Shown: positions 46,701 to 60,100 of the stretch, piece after piece
Layout of the letters: every line of letters starts with the position of its first letter
How positions within the stretch are numbered: the stretch's first letter is position 1
Source: Toxorhynchites rutilus septentrionalis
Lineage: Eukaryota; Arthropoda; Insecta; Diptera; Culicidae
Reading direction: 5' to 3'
Assembly (NCBI RefSeq): GCF_029784135.1
Contig: NC_073745.1
Span: forward strand, 314,076,936-314,140,935
DNA length: 64,000 bases
The notes under the pieces: model-generated
Told to the model about the DNA's origin: nothing
Seen by the model: the letters and a program-made list of their open reading frames with translations, nothing else
Database searches by the model: none
Made by a program: the position numbers and the translations under genes

Positions 46701-47500
46701 GCCAATGCACACGGGAGCAGATGCAAATGGTGTAGCGAAGATGCATTATTTTTACGTACGGGTTATGAAGCACGCACGTACGCACACGAATATCCATACA
46801 TCGATAGCTTGAAGCAACTCTATATATACACACTTATCTTCGTTTTGCGCTCTTCTCAACAGAAGCCCTTCCTGTTAATATTGCCGGTCTAGATTTGCTT
46901 AGCTCCTTTGTGGAGAGAGTTTGCATTTATTTTCTTGGTGGGCCGACGATAGCCTAGCTTGATGATTCCCCACACAGTTGTGTAGCTCAAAACAATGCAA
47001 TGACGTCAGTTTGATGCAAAGATTGTAATGCCAAAGACATCAGCGAGTGAGTAATTTGGTCGCGTCCTCAGCTCAATCCGAAACGAAGACATGTGATGAC
47101 GCAAAAAAAGGAATAACAAGCAATGTTCATTGCCTTGAATACAGAACGTAACTGAAAGTTTACCTCAACGAGATCCACTGTTTATACTCTAGGCAAGTAT
47201 TTCCCTTTATTCTTCTTCTTCTTTTCCTTTGTTCACGGGAACTTTAAATCTTATGATTTCCCCCTCGTTGCTCGTCGATAAGTTGCCCGTTATTGACAGC
47301 TCTGTTCGGGAAAGCACACAAATGGACAAAACAAATGTATGGGGAAATGGAAACGCTTATAGTTTTCATGAATTTTAACCAGTTACACACCAGGTGATCG
47401 TAATGTATAGCATATCAAACCAATCTTAGGGAATATTTGATTCGTTTGGTATGTAAATCGCCAAAATCCGTTCGTGGCAAAAATAGTTATTAACGTTAAC
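43764..47500. other. Non-coding region with a dispersed repeat phrase
   Basis: The phrase ATACGACCGCATTGTTGACG (46134) recurs as ACGATCGCATTGTTAACG (47526), each followed by similar 50-bp sequence. So two copies of a dispersed repeat are present. A TATATATA near 46821 is not at good distance from an initiator. No gene is called. Confidence 0.4.
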
Positions 47501-47854
47501 TTTAAGAGGAGGATGGTGTTCAAGACACGATCGCATTGTTAACGTAAAACTATGAACTTATTGCATAAAATTCGCCTTCAATTCATTTATCACTTTCTAT
47601 ATCAACTTAGGAATTGCTCATGCAATGTTACATGCTTTTACCTTTTTCATTTGATAGAGACTTAAAACTTGAAAGTTCGCCAACGTGGTTGAAAAGTTAT
47701 GAATTTTTGGAAGAAATCATGAGTTTTGTGTGTTTTTGGCCAGAAGGGAATCTATCAGGAGGAGAGTGATGCCACAAACGGTTCCCCGGGAAGAGATCGG
47801 AGCAGCCGCCACACACACACATACACGCACGGAACTCTTCGTTGGATGCCATTC

Positions 47855-49210
47855 AGCATCGAGAAAATTCCGGAAAGATTCAATCGTTGCTGCAAAATAA
47901 TCTGCCAGTTCCCCTGGGAATTGAAAAATACATTCATGTGAAAGAGTTTATTTTAATGTTTCCTAACCATATAACACAGCGACCAAATATTTTTCAAGCA
48001 AGTGCTATTAACAGGTGATTATCGAGTTAGCATTAACAACTGGTAGGCTTCGAGTATCGAGGAAAATCTGGAAAGAACTAATCGTTGCTGAAAAATACTC
48101 AGACATTTCCCCTGGGAATTGAAAAATATATTGATGCGAAAAAGTTTATTCATATAACACTGCAACCAAATACATTGGGTTTTGTGATTTTTCAATCAGG
48201 TGCAATGAGCAGGAAAGCTTCTGAAGACTATTCTTCCCCATCAGTAGGATATGTTCGTTACCAATATTGGATGCGCGCGCAACGGAAAATGTTTCGCATC
48301 GCGAAAAACATAATTATTGCTCAGTCGCTGAAAGTTTCAAACTGAGAGAGTTCATTCGCCTCTAGTTTGCCTTCCAAATTGCCATCGTAAACCACACCTT
48401 CTTTCTATTCATTCACGGACAAAAACCATACTTAAGCGATATTCTGATGGTGAAACGCATTCATTTTTAGTAAGGACATCGACAAGGCAACATCGTGATT
48501 GAACGAGCTAAACGTGCTGGACGAGCTGGACGGCGAGGGATTAAGAGATTCATTACCTGACCTGACCTGACTTGAAACGCATACAGTTTGTTTGGAACTG
48601 TGAGGGAGCGTAGAAAAGCCGATCCATCAGAAAGAGAAGAGAAGACGACCGAGAGAATACCAGCATCGAAAATTGGTTCCACTTGAGACATCGGAGCAAC
48701 CGCCACAAACACACACACATACACGCGCGCAACTCTTTACGTTTGCTGGTTATCGAGAAGAATCCGGAAAGAAGTGATCGTTGCTGCAAAATATTCTGCC
48801 AGTTCCTCTTGGAATTGAAAATTACATTCAAGCGAAAGAGTTTATTTTAACGTTTTCTATCCATATAATACTGCGACCAAATACAATTGGTTTTGTGTTT
48901 TTTCAATCAAGTACAATTAACAGGTGGTTATCGAGTTAGCATTAACCACTGGTGGTGGACTTCGGGAAGAATCCGGAAAGATATCGCTGCTGCAAAATGA
49001 TCTGCCAGTTCCCCTTGGCATTGAAAATAACTTGCAAGCGAAAGAGTTTATTTTAATTTTTTCTAACCATATAACACTGCGACCAATTACATTTGGTTCT
49101 GTGATTTTTAAATCAAGTGCAATGAGCAGGAAAGCTTCTGAAGATTATTCTTCCCCATCAGTAGGATATTTTCGTATCCAATATTGGATGCATAAAACCT
49201 TGTACCTCCA
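47855..49210 (+). repeat. Four copies of a ~200-bp unit in two dimers
   Basis: Units begin near 47855, 48042, 48755 and 48955. Each has a 'GAAAGA..AATCGTTGCTGCAAAA' opening, CTGCCAGTTCCCCTGG, AAAGAGTTTATTTTAA and ACCAAATAC phrases. Units 2 and 4 also share the ending GCAATGAGCAGGAAAGCTTC then TTCTTCCCCATCAGTAGGAT. The copies differ by ~10-25%. No coding function was seen. Confidence 0.65.
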
Positions 49211-50042
49211 ACGTAACGCTCTCATTCCGTCCCCCAAGTATTCATTTATTCATTCATTCAGAATGGATTTAGATTCAACTTCAAACAAATGATCACTAAA
49301 TCAACGATAGTCCTACGTCACCATTGCGGTTATACTATAGATATAACCCACTTCCTGTTTTTAATTCTTAACTTTCAAACCATTGAGATTATTTCAAAGA
49401 ACGACATATCAAATGGAATCTTATATTTCTATGAATCCACAAACATGCCTAGTAGTCACATCAAAAACCTAGTTTAAAAAACAAAAAGAGTTTTCGATTG
49501 TAGGATATGTAATGATATAAAATATTACATGAAAAAATTTAATTATATATAATATTACACCTCAGTATAAAATCAAGTTGGAAAGTGTTTTCTCAGAGTA
49601 GAAAGGAGAGCATAAATGTAAATCTGCATCTTTCTTGGTCTGTGGCGAAGTATGCGAAAAGCTTTAAGGCGTGCTTATTTGCAATGTGTCTCTTGTCACG
49701 CCCGCTCATATTGCTCTTATATTGTTATAGCATATAAACTGCGTTTCACAACTATAGAACCACATATTTTTTATGAGTTTCCAGAGATATATAACAGGCC
49801 GGTTGAATTGAAGTATATAGCGTAAGATATAGCAACTATCTTCATTGGAAAGACTGGAAATTTCAACTTTATTGTTGTGTTCAGGCCCGAAACATTAAAA
49901 AGATCAAAGCCAATAGCTTGTCTTTTTTGAAAAAAATATCGGGACCAAGGGCGGTATAGACGAATTTCACTCGACTGGCCGTTGGCAGCACAATCTCAGA
50001 TAGTAGTAAAACGTTGTGGGTGTAAAGACATGGGTCATTTAA

Positions 50043-51074
50043 GGTGAAGGTGGAAGCTAGCAACAAATGGCTGCCACAATGGCGCTCATTTCTTTCATCT
50101 CCCTCCCTCACCCCTCGCCCGAAAATCAATAATTTTGCGAAACAGTGTGAAGAAAATTATCGTTTTCGCACACTTCTCATCAAGTAAAGGCAACCAAACT
50201 CTATATTAAATTTTCATCTGCTGTCGCACTGTATAGTGAAAAACGTCGGAAAACTCGAGCAAGTGCTCTGAAAGTTAAATTTTCATTTTTCAATCTTCGG
50301 CAATGGTATTGTTTGTATTGGTGAAAGCATCGTTATTTTTTCGACACTAATGCCAGACAACATCATCGAAACAGATTTAAAAAACTACTCAATAAAATGT
50401 TGTTCCTGAGTCATAACGTATCATGTTATGAAAATCAATAGAATAAAATTGTGTTGATATCAATACAATCATTATTTTTACGTTTAATGGGTCTATAATG
50501 TAAGTTTTAGCAACTTTAACATTGGTTAAGAAAATTGTATTGCAGAGTTCGGAACACTGCCACGGCTGCCTATTCTTTCAAAAACAATAAACGGAAAAGT
50601 ATTACATTCAATCAAAATGTCTCGGCCAACGAAAAGAAGGGTTAAGGCTCTCCAACGTGAATATTTGAAAACAATACGACCAACGAAGGAAAATATTAAG
50701 GAATTATGAGCATCGAGTTACTATGCGGAAAAACTTGTTAATATCAAAAGAGCCCTAATTCGCATGTGTTATAAATTTGCTCATGTTACGCTCGCATATA
50801 ATCAGAATTTTACTTCATATGCAAATGCACCTTCTATATATATTTATGTTTGCAATCGTTCATCGGAATATTTTGTTCATACATCTAACTTCAGTATTGA
50901 ATTGTTATTTTTTTACAAATGTATTCAAAGGCTCGTGTCAATGAAGCGCCACACAGTCTGATAAGTGAATTGATCTATTTAAATGTGCTTTACTCTTCTC
51001 TCACTAACACTATTACCCCATTTTTACAAGTGGGTTTACCTATACTACTACAATGGCTAGCTTCCACCTTCACC
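50043..51074. mobile_element. 1032-bp TTAA-flanked element
   Basis: A perfect 19-bp terminal inverted repeat (GGTGAAGGTGGAAGCTAGC) at both ends, directly bracketed by TTAA (50039-50042 and 51075-51078). The sequence around it (CATTTAAGCA) is uninterrupted in the copy at ~11048, which confirms the insertion boundary. TTAA targets fit piggyBac-like or Kolobok-like enzymes; no transposase is encoded here. The short frames inside have no signature. Confidence 0.8.
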
Positions 51075-51319
51075 TTAAGCAACTTTGCATAATTGAAATA
51101 TTCGAAAAATAATTAGACTACTTTTTGGGATAAGACAATTTTTTTTTCTTAATTTTTTACAAAAATTTATAACTTAAAAACCTACAAAATTCTTGTCAAA
51201 GGATGAAATGTAGCAAATTATTTAAATTTTCACAGAAAAATATCAATTTTTTTTGGAAAAAAATTTCGCTGACAAAAAATTCATTTTTTTCAAAAATGTT
51301 TTTTTTTTTAAATTCCCAA

Positions 51320-51321
<2 letters not shown>

Positions 51322-51411
<90 letters not shown>

Positions 51412-51415
51412 ATAT
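51322..51415. repeat. TA dinucleotide microsatellite
   Basis: A (TA)n run of about 45 units with one short interruption (TTTA), inside the palindromic element. Confidence 0.9.
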
Positions 51416-53257
51416 GAATAGCCCTTACAATTTCCAACAAGTCGTCCATACATCGGAAGATGAGCACTTTTACAAGGAAAAAGTTTTTCGAACAACAACT
51501 TTTTCATGTTTTCTTTGGAAAAATTACAACTTATCCTAATTTTGTTTAAAGTCAAGATAACGATATACTGTATTCGACAAAGTTTTAGATATTGTTAAAA
51601 TATAAACTTTTGTCGAAGACATCAACTTTCTATCTTTTATAGTTTTTAGAATATAAGTCATTTTTGTATGAAGACTCCTGAAAAAATAATGTCTTGCTCG
51701 TAACATTTTTGTGTGTAAAATCTCACGTTTGACATGTTCTTGACATATTTCTAAATAGAGAAAAGTTAGCAGAGTATGTAAATTGCGATTATTTATACAT
51801 AAAATGTTACGAATTAAACATTAATAGTATTTTTCGAAGAAAAAAAATGAAAAAGCTGTTGTTCGAACAACTCTTTCCATGTAAATGTACCCATCATCCG
51901 ATGTATGGAAATCTTGTTGGAAATTTTGAGGGCTATTTATATATATATATATTTTTTCAGAATTTCAAAATCATATGTTTTCGAGAAAAATGAATAAAAA
52001 TTTTCAAAATATTTTTTTTTCAATGAAATTTTTTTCCAAAACATTCTTTGATAATTTTTTATGAAAACCTAAGTAATTTCCCACATTTCATTCTCTGAAC
52101 AACTTTTTGTAGATCTTTTTGTTTTTTAGTTAAGATTTTCCGAAAAAAAAATTAAAAACTCAAAATTTAAAAAAAACTATCAGACCTAAAAAATTTTAGT
52201 CAAAGAATGGAATGTAGGAAATTATTTTGGTTTTCATTAAAAATTATCAAAGAATTTTTTGGTAAAAACATTCATCAAAAAAAATATTTTGAAAATTTGC
52301 ATTCATTTTTCTCGAAAAATATGCTTTTAAGGTTCTGAAAAAATATATATAAATAGTCCTTAAAATTTCCAACTAGTTTTCCATACATCGGACGATGGGC
52401 ACATTTACATGGAAAAAGTTTTTCGAACAACAACTTTTTAATTTTTTCTTTGAAGAAATACTATTAATGTTTAATTCGTAACATTTCTATGTAAAAATTA
52501 CCGCAATTTACATGCTCTGCTAACTTTTCTCTATTTAGAAACATGTCAAGAACATGTCAAACGTGAGAATTTACGAGCGAAACATTATTTTTTTCAGGAG
52601 TCTTCATACAAAAATAAGTTATATTTTAAAAACTATAAAAGATAGAAAGTTGATGTCTTCGACAAAAGTTTATACTTTAACAAGATCTAAAACTTTGTCG
52701 AATACACTATATTGTTATCTTGACTTTAAACAAAATTAGGGTTAGTTGTATTTTTTCCAAAGAAAACATGAAAAAGTTGTTGTTTGAAAAACTTTTTCCC
52801 TGTAATGTAATGTAAAGATGGGCACTTATCTTCCGATGTATGGACGACTTGTTGGAAATTGTAAGGGCTATTCATAAATATATATATATTTTTGGGAATT
52901 TGAAAAAAATACGTTTTTGAGAAAAATGAATTTTAATTTTTAAAATAACTTTTTTGTCGGCGAAATTTTTTTCTAAGAAACTTTTGGTATTTTTTTGTGA
53001 AAATTTAAACAATTTCCTACATTTCATCCTTTGACAAGAATTTTGTAGGTATCATAGTTTTTAAATTAAAAATTTTTGTAAAAAATTAAGAAAAATAATT
53101 TGTCTTTTTCCAAAAAGTAGTCTAATCCTTTTTCGAATATTTCAAGTATGCAAAGTTGGTTAAATGACCCATGTCTTTACACCCACACCTTTCCACTACT
53201 ATCTGAGATGGTACTGCCAACTCCATGAAATTCGGCATGAAATTCATCTATATTTTC

Positions 53258-54419
53258 TATATCTTTTGACTGCTGATATTTTTTACATAACAAATCTGAA
53301 GAAGTTCAGTGGTAGTTTTTTCATGTTTTGTTAATAAAATAAAATTTCTGCAACATCAATTTATCACTTAGATCGAAGTGTTAGCTTCATCGTGGGAGCC
53401 TTCGCAATCCAATAAATGTTCGCCAGCAAATCGATAAAAATTGGAAACATCTTTATTTCACATCATTAAATCGGCTGCTATAAAGCGCATTTAATTGTAA
53501 AATCCTCATCCTCGCTAACGTCGCGTTGAAAAGGTATATCGAGTGCTGAGACAACTAAATAAAAAGTGTAATAATAAAACGATTTATTGTCCTTCTAGAA
53601 TGGTCAAGCCTTACGCCCCGTTGCAAGACGGGTGGACATAATTGGAGCCATTCAATCGTTACCACATTTCTTCCTCCTGCTGTCCCAACCTCATCCCGTC
53701 GGAGGGGGGGCTAAAATGAAACATAGCACTGCACGTCATGTACGTGCAGAGCCGGTTTTGTTTTGTATGTTTGCAACATAAACCAAATCGCCGGCGTAAG
53801 AAAAGAAGCCTACCATTTTCTTCTTCGCCCTGAAACCGGCTCAACAGCCTTTTTATTGTGGTAAGGTTAGTACGGTTGATACGCTTAATATGGTAACTTG
53901 ATCAATAGTTGATCATTGGTAGCTGGATGCATAGAGAGACTTATGAACACATTATTCATGAGTGTCGAGTCTGTCTGGCTAAGAGTTCAGTAAGGATTGC
54001 TTCCTTTGCTTTCTGTCATAATATCATTTTTATCAACTCAATCGACATGACAGATTTATGGTTTAGTTTCTTTTGCTTTAGTTTCTTTGTAACTTTGTAC
54101 CATTTTGACTTGGTCTTGGCTATTCCATAGCGCTGGTTCATATCTGGCAAATAAATTCATATTATGACATTTTCAGCATATTTTGTTAGTTTTGATTATC
54201 TATTCTTAAATTTGGAAGTTTTGAATATTATTTCAGCTATATAAATAAAATTGTTCCGATTTCCTCAACGTAGAAAAAGAAAAATGGGATTCAAAGTAAG
54301 AATTCTGACAAGCACTTTTCATGGTCTGGAAATAACATGGAAAATAAAATAGTGGGTGAGCGAAGCCTATAACATTCGAGCTAAATTCGGTTTGGACGAG
54401 GATACATGCAAAGTAATCA
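53258..54419. other. Non-coding, unassigned
   Basis: No feature was recognised. AT-rich. Confidence 0.35.
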
Positions 54420-55016
54420 ATGGCGAGTCAAAGTGGGCTAAGAAAAGACAAAAATATACAAAATCAAAGAATGATGAATAATCATTATTCGTACGAGGGG
54501 GGATCAGCTACATTTATTTTTTTGACTCTGCGTGGAAATTGTAACCATAGATTTATCCACCATCGATCATCAACCTTAGCCGGCTCGTGCTCTCTACGCG
54601 CGCTGAATAAATGTGTTTCGATTAGTGTTTTTTTTTCGTTTGTTTGTTTGTTCTCATGTACGCCCCCTCAGCTGACTCGGGTGGGGAAACAGCTCATTTG
54701 TATGGAGAAAAGGGCCTACCCGAGCCACCCAACCCAAAGCTTTTCGTGTGCGTTCAAGTTCAGTGAGGCTATTTTTCGTGCAAAATTGGTCCCGCGACGG
54801 TGCGGGGGAATCAATTTCGAAACCCGCATGCAAATCCACCGTGTTTCAATATCAAGTTCCAAGTGCAAGCCCAGCGCGAAGCGGCAGGAGCAGAAAACCG
54901 GTTCGGATTGTGGCTTCGTTATCAACGTACGATGCGCCGCTAGTTGGGAAGAATCAATTGCAATTGCGGCATCCCATCGTCCGCACCGGTTACACGTAGA
55001 AGGCATCTGGGATTGA
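54420..55016 (+). other. 198-codon open frame of uncertain status
   Basis: One long frame from ATG 54420 with no domain I recognise. The 54570-55010 part is less AT-rich than its surroundings, has an overlapping 107-codon frame on the other strand, and includes initiator-like TTCAGTG near 54759. It may be a regulatory or 5'UTR region of an unseen gene rather than coding. Confidence 0.2.
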
Positions 55017-56460
55017 CTAGACCCGATGAACCGGTTCAAAGATGTTCACATCCCATGAGTGGACCTTTGGGGGCACAGAAACGAGTACTTGGAATGGATA
55101 CTTCTGCTGGAACAGCATAAATTAAGGGATTCGATGAAGATGACATTATTTTTAATATTCGTAATGGTTTAGAATTTGTTTCATGAACATGTTTTCTTGT
55201 TTGAAACCAGAATCAAAATAAATTTAGGAGTATAGTAAATGACCGTATCGAATTGGGGTTAGCTTGATGCAATAAACGCATTCATCTTCATACACATTTT
55301 CAAAGCCGTTTATTGTTTGAGAGAACATCCATCTGGTTGAATTAGAGTTTAAATGTCTTTTATGACATTTGCAACAAACATTTTTTTTGAAAATCCCGAT
55401 TACATATAAGTGAATAAAAGAAAAAAGGAAGAATATAGAGTAATTCCAAATGAAATCGACAAATGACAAAACATGAGTATTTTTGATTCGAATGAAAGTG
55501 TGTATTTCGTTTGGGTTAGAGGAAATATGAGTTTTCTACAGCAATTGGGGAATTTTTTTACTCAAGCGTAATTTTTGAAAAGGGCGTATCGATTTGAGTA
55601 AGAGAGATCTTTGATAATTTATATCTCAAAAACTATGAGTCGTACCGAAATAGTGTCTTAGAAAGAGTTATAGAGTATTGATGGTTGAATATGAAAAAAA
55701 TATACACTGAGAAAAAAAATTAGTACTCTTTTTTTCATTTACAAAATAAAAATTCAATTTGCAATATCCAAAATACATATTTTTTATTTTTTTTAATTTT
55801 TCATACAAAATAGAAGTCATGCAGAAAATTTTAAAAATTGACCCAAGATGGTAAAACTATTTTTGACCTGAAAACATCAATTTTTGGATTCTAGCGAAAT
55901 TCGAGTTTTACTCAAAAAATGACCAACAGACACTGTCAGAATGGTTCATGAACAGTTGAAGGGAGGTTCTCTAACGATTTGAAGTCTAAGAAACACTGAA
56001 GGGCTTGGAAATATGTTGAAATCCTTAGGGTGTCGGTTTTACCCTGATTTCCCCTATTGTGTTTTTATTTGTGAACTGAATACTTCATTTGTGCTCACAA
56101 AGAGAGTGAGTCGATTTTTAGCCTCAGAGTATCCAGCTCTAGCTAGCCTAGCGAAAAGAGAAACTTGAAAGCCCGCTCTCAATGCACAATGGAGGTGCAT
56201 TTAAGTGAAAATTAGCATCTAGAGCTCGACAATTATTCTCTAGACAAAAACTGTCTTCGACAAAGTTGTTGCGTATGATAGAGTGCTTATTTTGTTGTTG
56301 TCGAAAATAGGGTGACCAACATTTACGATAAAATAAAAATTCTAACTTTCTTATCTTGATGTTTATAGATAGATGTAAACATAGTTCTACAATGTTATAG
56401 CTCCAGTTATTTAAGAAAACTCTTTAGGACAAATTTTTCTAAGTTGCGTTAGGGTCACCA
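55017..56460. other. Non-coding, unassigned
   Basis: Homopolymer-rich A/T DNA typical of repeat remnants. No element boundary was fixed. Confidence 0.35.
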
Positions 56461-56470
56461 TAAAAAAACG

Positions 56471-56930
56471 GTTTTTTTTTTGCTCTAACTTTTATATTAC
56501 AAATTTTACATGCAAACTGTCTTCAGAAGACTTTTAGAGCTTACTAAGACAAACATTTTGCGATGCAGAACTTGTCAATATCGCAACTTTACTCAAAGTT
56601 ATTGATGTTTTTTTACCCAAAAACTTATGATTTCAATTTACTCAAACACAAAAAATAACATAGTTTTTAAAATCACATATTACATAGAGTGAAATCTGCT
56701 CTTTCAAACAAACATTCTTTATGTTTGCTCCAGAAAGAATGACACACAAATGAAAAGAGCGTGTTTTTTTGGAAAGAAATATCAATAACTTTGGGTGAAG
56801 TTGAGATATTGGCAAGTTCTGCATCGCAAAATGTTTGTATTAGCAAGTTCTAAAAGTCTTCCGAAGACAGTTTTTATGTAGAATTTGAAATATAAAAGCT
56901 AGAGCAAAAAAACATTTTTTTCATGGCGCT
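56471..56930. repeat. Palindromic repeat, ~150-bp arms
   Basis: TTTTTGCTCTAACTTTTATA and GACTTTTAGAGC... (left arm) are mirrored at 56775-56930 (TCTAAAAGTCTTCCGAAGAC ... GCTAGAGCAAAAA). The arms meet across a ~160-bp spacer. No coding capacity. Confidence 0.65.
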
Positions 56931-57169
56931 TTATCGTGATTTCAAGAGATAGAAAAAAAAACTGTCAAAATATAAATAAAAACACCTCGCCCTCGATAGC
57001 CATTCGATAGCTGATATACCTTATCACATTCTGCTCTTAAAGTGGTCCCTTTTGTGGCTTTGACCAAGGAAAAATATGCCACTCTAACTAAACCAAGCCT
57101 CATTATGCGAAACGGTATGTGTTTCTTACTACGTTTTTTATGTATGAGAAAATTTAAATTACATTTATT

Positions 57170-60100
57170 TATTTATAATGATACTACATCCCATTGAGAG
57201 ATTAGATCTTCTTCACAATTTTTCGCCAATAATCCCGATCCATGGCTGCAGTTCTCCAACTCCCGGCTGCACCGATTCTTGCCAAGTCCTGCTCCACCTG
57301 GTCCAACGACTTCGCTCGCTGGGCTCCTCTCCTTCTTGTTCCTACCGGATTCGATGCGAACACCATCTTTGCAGGGCTGCTGTCCGGCAATCTTGCAACA
57401 TGCCCTGCCCATCGCACTCGTCCAGCCTTGGCGACTTTCTGAATGCTGGGTTCGCCGTAGAGTTACAACAGTTCGTAGTTCATTCTCCTTCTCCATACTC
57501 CGCTTTCCTGTACACCACCGTATATTGTTCTGAGCACTCGGCGTTCGAAAACTCCAAGCGCTTGTGAGTCCTCTTCAAGCATCGTCCATGCTTCGTGCCC
57601 ATAGAGAACAGCCGGTCGAATTAGGGATTTGTACATGGTACACTTCGTACGGGGTCGGAGTTTGTTGGACCTCAAGGATTTGCGGAGCCCATAGTAGGCT
57701 CGACTTCCATTGACAATGTGTCTTCGAATTTCACGGCTGTTGTTGTTGTCAGTTGTTATCAACGAGCCAAGGTAGATAAATTCCTCTACCACCTCGAGCT
57801 CGTCGCCGTCGATCACAACACTACTACCAAGAAGAACTCTGTTGCGATCAGTCCCTCCTGCTAGCATGTATTTAGTCTTAGACGCATTGATCCCAAGCCC
57901 AATCAGCCCTGCTTCGTGTTTCAGTCGGGTATACAAGTCGGCTACCGTCGCATGTGTTCTTCCGATTATGTCCACGTCGTCGGCGAAGCAGATAAACTGA
58001 CTAGACTTGTTGAAAATCGTGCCCCGCATGTTGAAGACCGCTCTCCGCATAACACCTTCCAGCGCCACGTTGAAGAGCAGACAGGAGATTCCATCGCCTT
58101 GTCGAAGTCCCCTGTGAGTCTCAAATGATTCCGACAGCTCACCTGAGATCCGCACACTGCACCGCACACCGTTCATCGTTGCCTGAATCAGTCTTGTCAG
58201 CTTTCGGGGAAAGCCGTGTTCGTCCATGATCCTCCATAGCTGTCGTCGGTCGATTGTATCATATGCGGCCTTGAAGTCGACGAAGATGTGGTGTGTAGGG
58301 ACCTGATACTCGCGGCACTTTTGGAGGATCTGCCGCAGTGTAAAAATCTGGTCCGTCGTCGAGCAACCGGGCATGAATCCGGCCTGATAACTTCCCACAA
58401 ATCTACTTACTATTGGCGATAGGCGGCGGAAGAGGATCTGAGACAAAATTTTGTAGGCACCATTCAGGATTGTGATGGCACGATAGTTCCCACAATCCAA
58501 CTTGTCGCCTTTTTTATAAATGGGGCAGATTAACCCGTCCTTCCACTCCTCCGGTAGCTGTTCTGTGTCCCACATCCTGACTATCAACCGGTGCATACAC
58601 TCTACAAGTTTTCTCGGCCCGCTACGAGGCCATCCTTACCAGCTGCTCTGTGGTTCTTGAGCTGATTAATGGCCTCCTTAACTTCACCAATAGTCGGGGG
58701 TGGTACGTCGTCGTTGTTCATTGCACCGGTGTAGTCCTCCTCAACGCCGTCTAGGTCTCCTGTCTGCGCGCTGTTCAGGTGTTCATCGTAGTGCTGCCTC
58801 CACCTTTCGATCACCTCGCGTTCGTTCGTCAAGATGCCTCCTTCCTTGTTTCTGCACATTTCGGCCCGCGGCACAAAGCCTTTGTGCGAGGCGTTTAGTT
58901 TCTTGAAGAACTTCCGCGATTCTCGAGAACGATAAAGCAGCTCCATCTCCTCACACTCTTTCTCTTCCAGGCGGCGCTTTTTTTCCCGAAAGAGATGTGT
59001 TTGCTGCCTTCGTTTCAGTCTGTATCGTTCCACGTTTTGTCGAGTCGCTCGTTACAGCATGGCTGCGCGTGCTGCATCCTTCTCGTTCAGGAGCGCTCGG
59101 CACTCGTCGTCAAACCATTCGTTCTGTTGTCCTCGTTGTTCATACCCGATGACGGTCTCCGCTGTGCTGCTAATTGCTGATTTTAAGGAGTTCCAGCATT
59201 CATCGAGGGGAACAGCATCCAGTTCGTCTACCCCCGGTAACGCAGCTTCAAGACGCTGCGAATATGTTGCAGCAACGTTCGGCTCCTGTAGTCGTCGTAG
59301 GTGGTACCGTGGTGAGCGCTGGTGTCTTATGTTATTGACGACTGACAGTTTAGAACGCAGTTTGACCATCACCAGGTAGTGGTCTGAATCGATGTTAGCG
59401 CCACGATAGGTTCTGACGTCGATGATATCCGAGAAGTGCCGACCGTCGATCAAAACGTGGTCAATTTGTGTTTCTGTTTGCTGTGGTGATCTCCAGGTGT
59501 AACGGTATTGGAGGCTGTGCTGGAAGAAGGTGCTACGTATGGCCATGTTCTTGGAGGCAGCGAAGTCGATAAGTCTTAGACCGTTTTTGTTTGTTCGCTG
59601 ATGGGCGCTGAACCTACCAATTACCGGTCTGAATTCCTCCTCCTGGCCGACCTGAGCGTTCAAATCACCGATGACGATTTTGATGTCGTGTTTTGGGCAG
59701 CGATCGTATTCACGCTCTAGCTGCGCGTAGAATTCTTCTTTATCGTCATCGGTGCTAGCTAGATGGGGGCTGTGGACGTTGATAATGCTGATTTTGAAGA
59801 AGTGGCCTCTCATCCTCAATCTGCACATTGCATTCTCCCCCATCACGATGATAGCTGTACCCAGCTCGTGTGTGTTGCCGCAGCTCTGATAGATGGTATA
59901 TCCACCATGGAACGATCGCACCATCGAACCTTTCCAGCACACCTCCTGCAGCGCTACGATGTTGAAATTGCGGGCTCTCAATATTTCCGAACGAATTCGG
60001 GTACTCGCAAGAAAATTGAGAGACTTGCAGTTCCATGTTCCGAGTTTCCAATCTCTAGTCCGTGTTCTTTGCGTGGGTCTAGTCCGATTGTCCTGTCTCG

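Larger units (their letters stand above)
49957..53257. mobile_element. 3.3-kb palindromic element with nested insertion
   Basis: The left end (GACGAATTTCACTC, CAGATAGTAGTAAAACG, TGTGGGTGTAAAGACATGGGT) is mirrored at the right end (53150-53257). The arms continue inward through A/T-rich sequence containing TACATCGGA and GACATGTTCTTGACAT in both orientations. It is interrupted at 50043-51074 by another element and contains a TA microsatellite. A one-arm copy lies at 10978-11852. Confidence 0.65.

Noticed and set aside
46821..46860. TATA promoter (TATATATA)
   Set aside because: The nearest initiator-like site is ~37 bases away, not ~31, and no exon follows.
51200..51560. 119-codon minus frame through the TA microsatellite
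   Set aside because: Pure Tyr-Ile repeat from (TA)n; artefact.
54420..55016. 198-codon protein-coding gene
   Set aside because: No domain, no codon-bias support beyond GC content, and an overlapping frame on the other strand. Kept only as uncertain.
59755..60051. Separate ORF1 of the LINE
   Set aside because: It is an out-of-frame shadow of the endonuclease domain.
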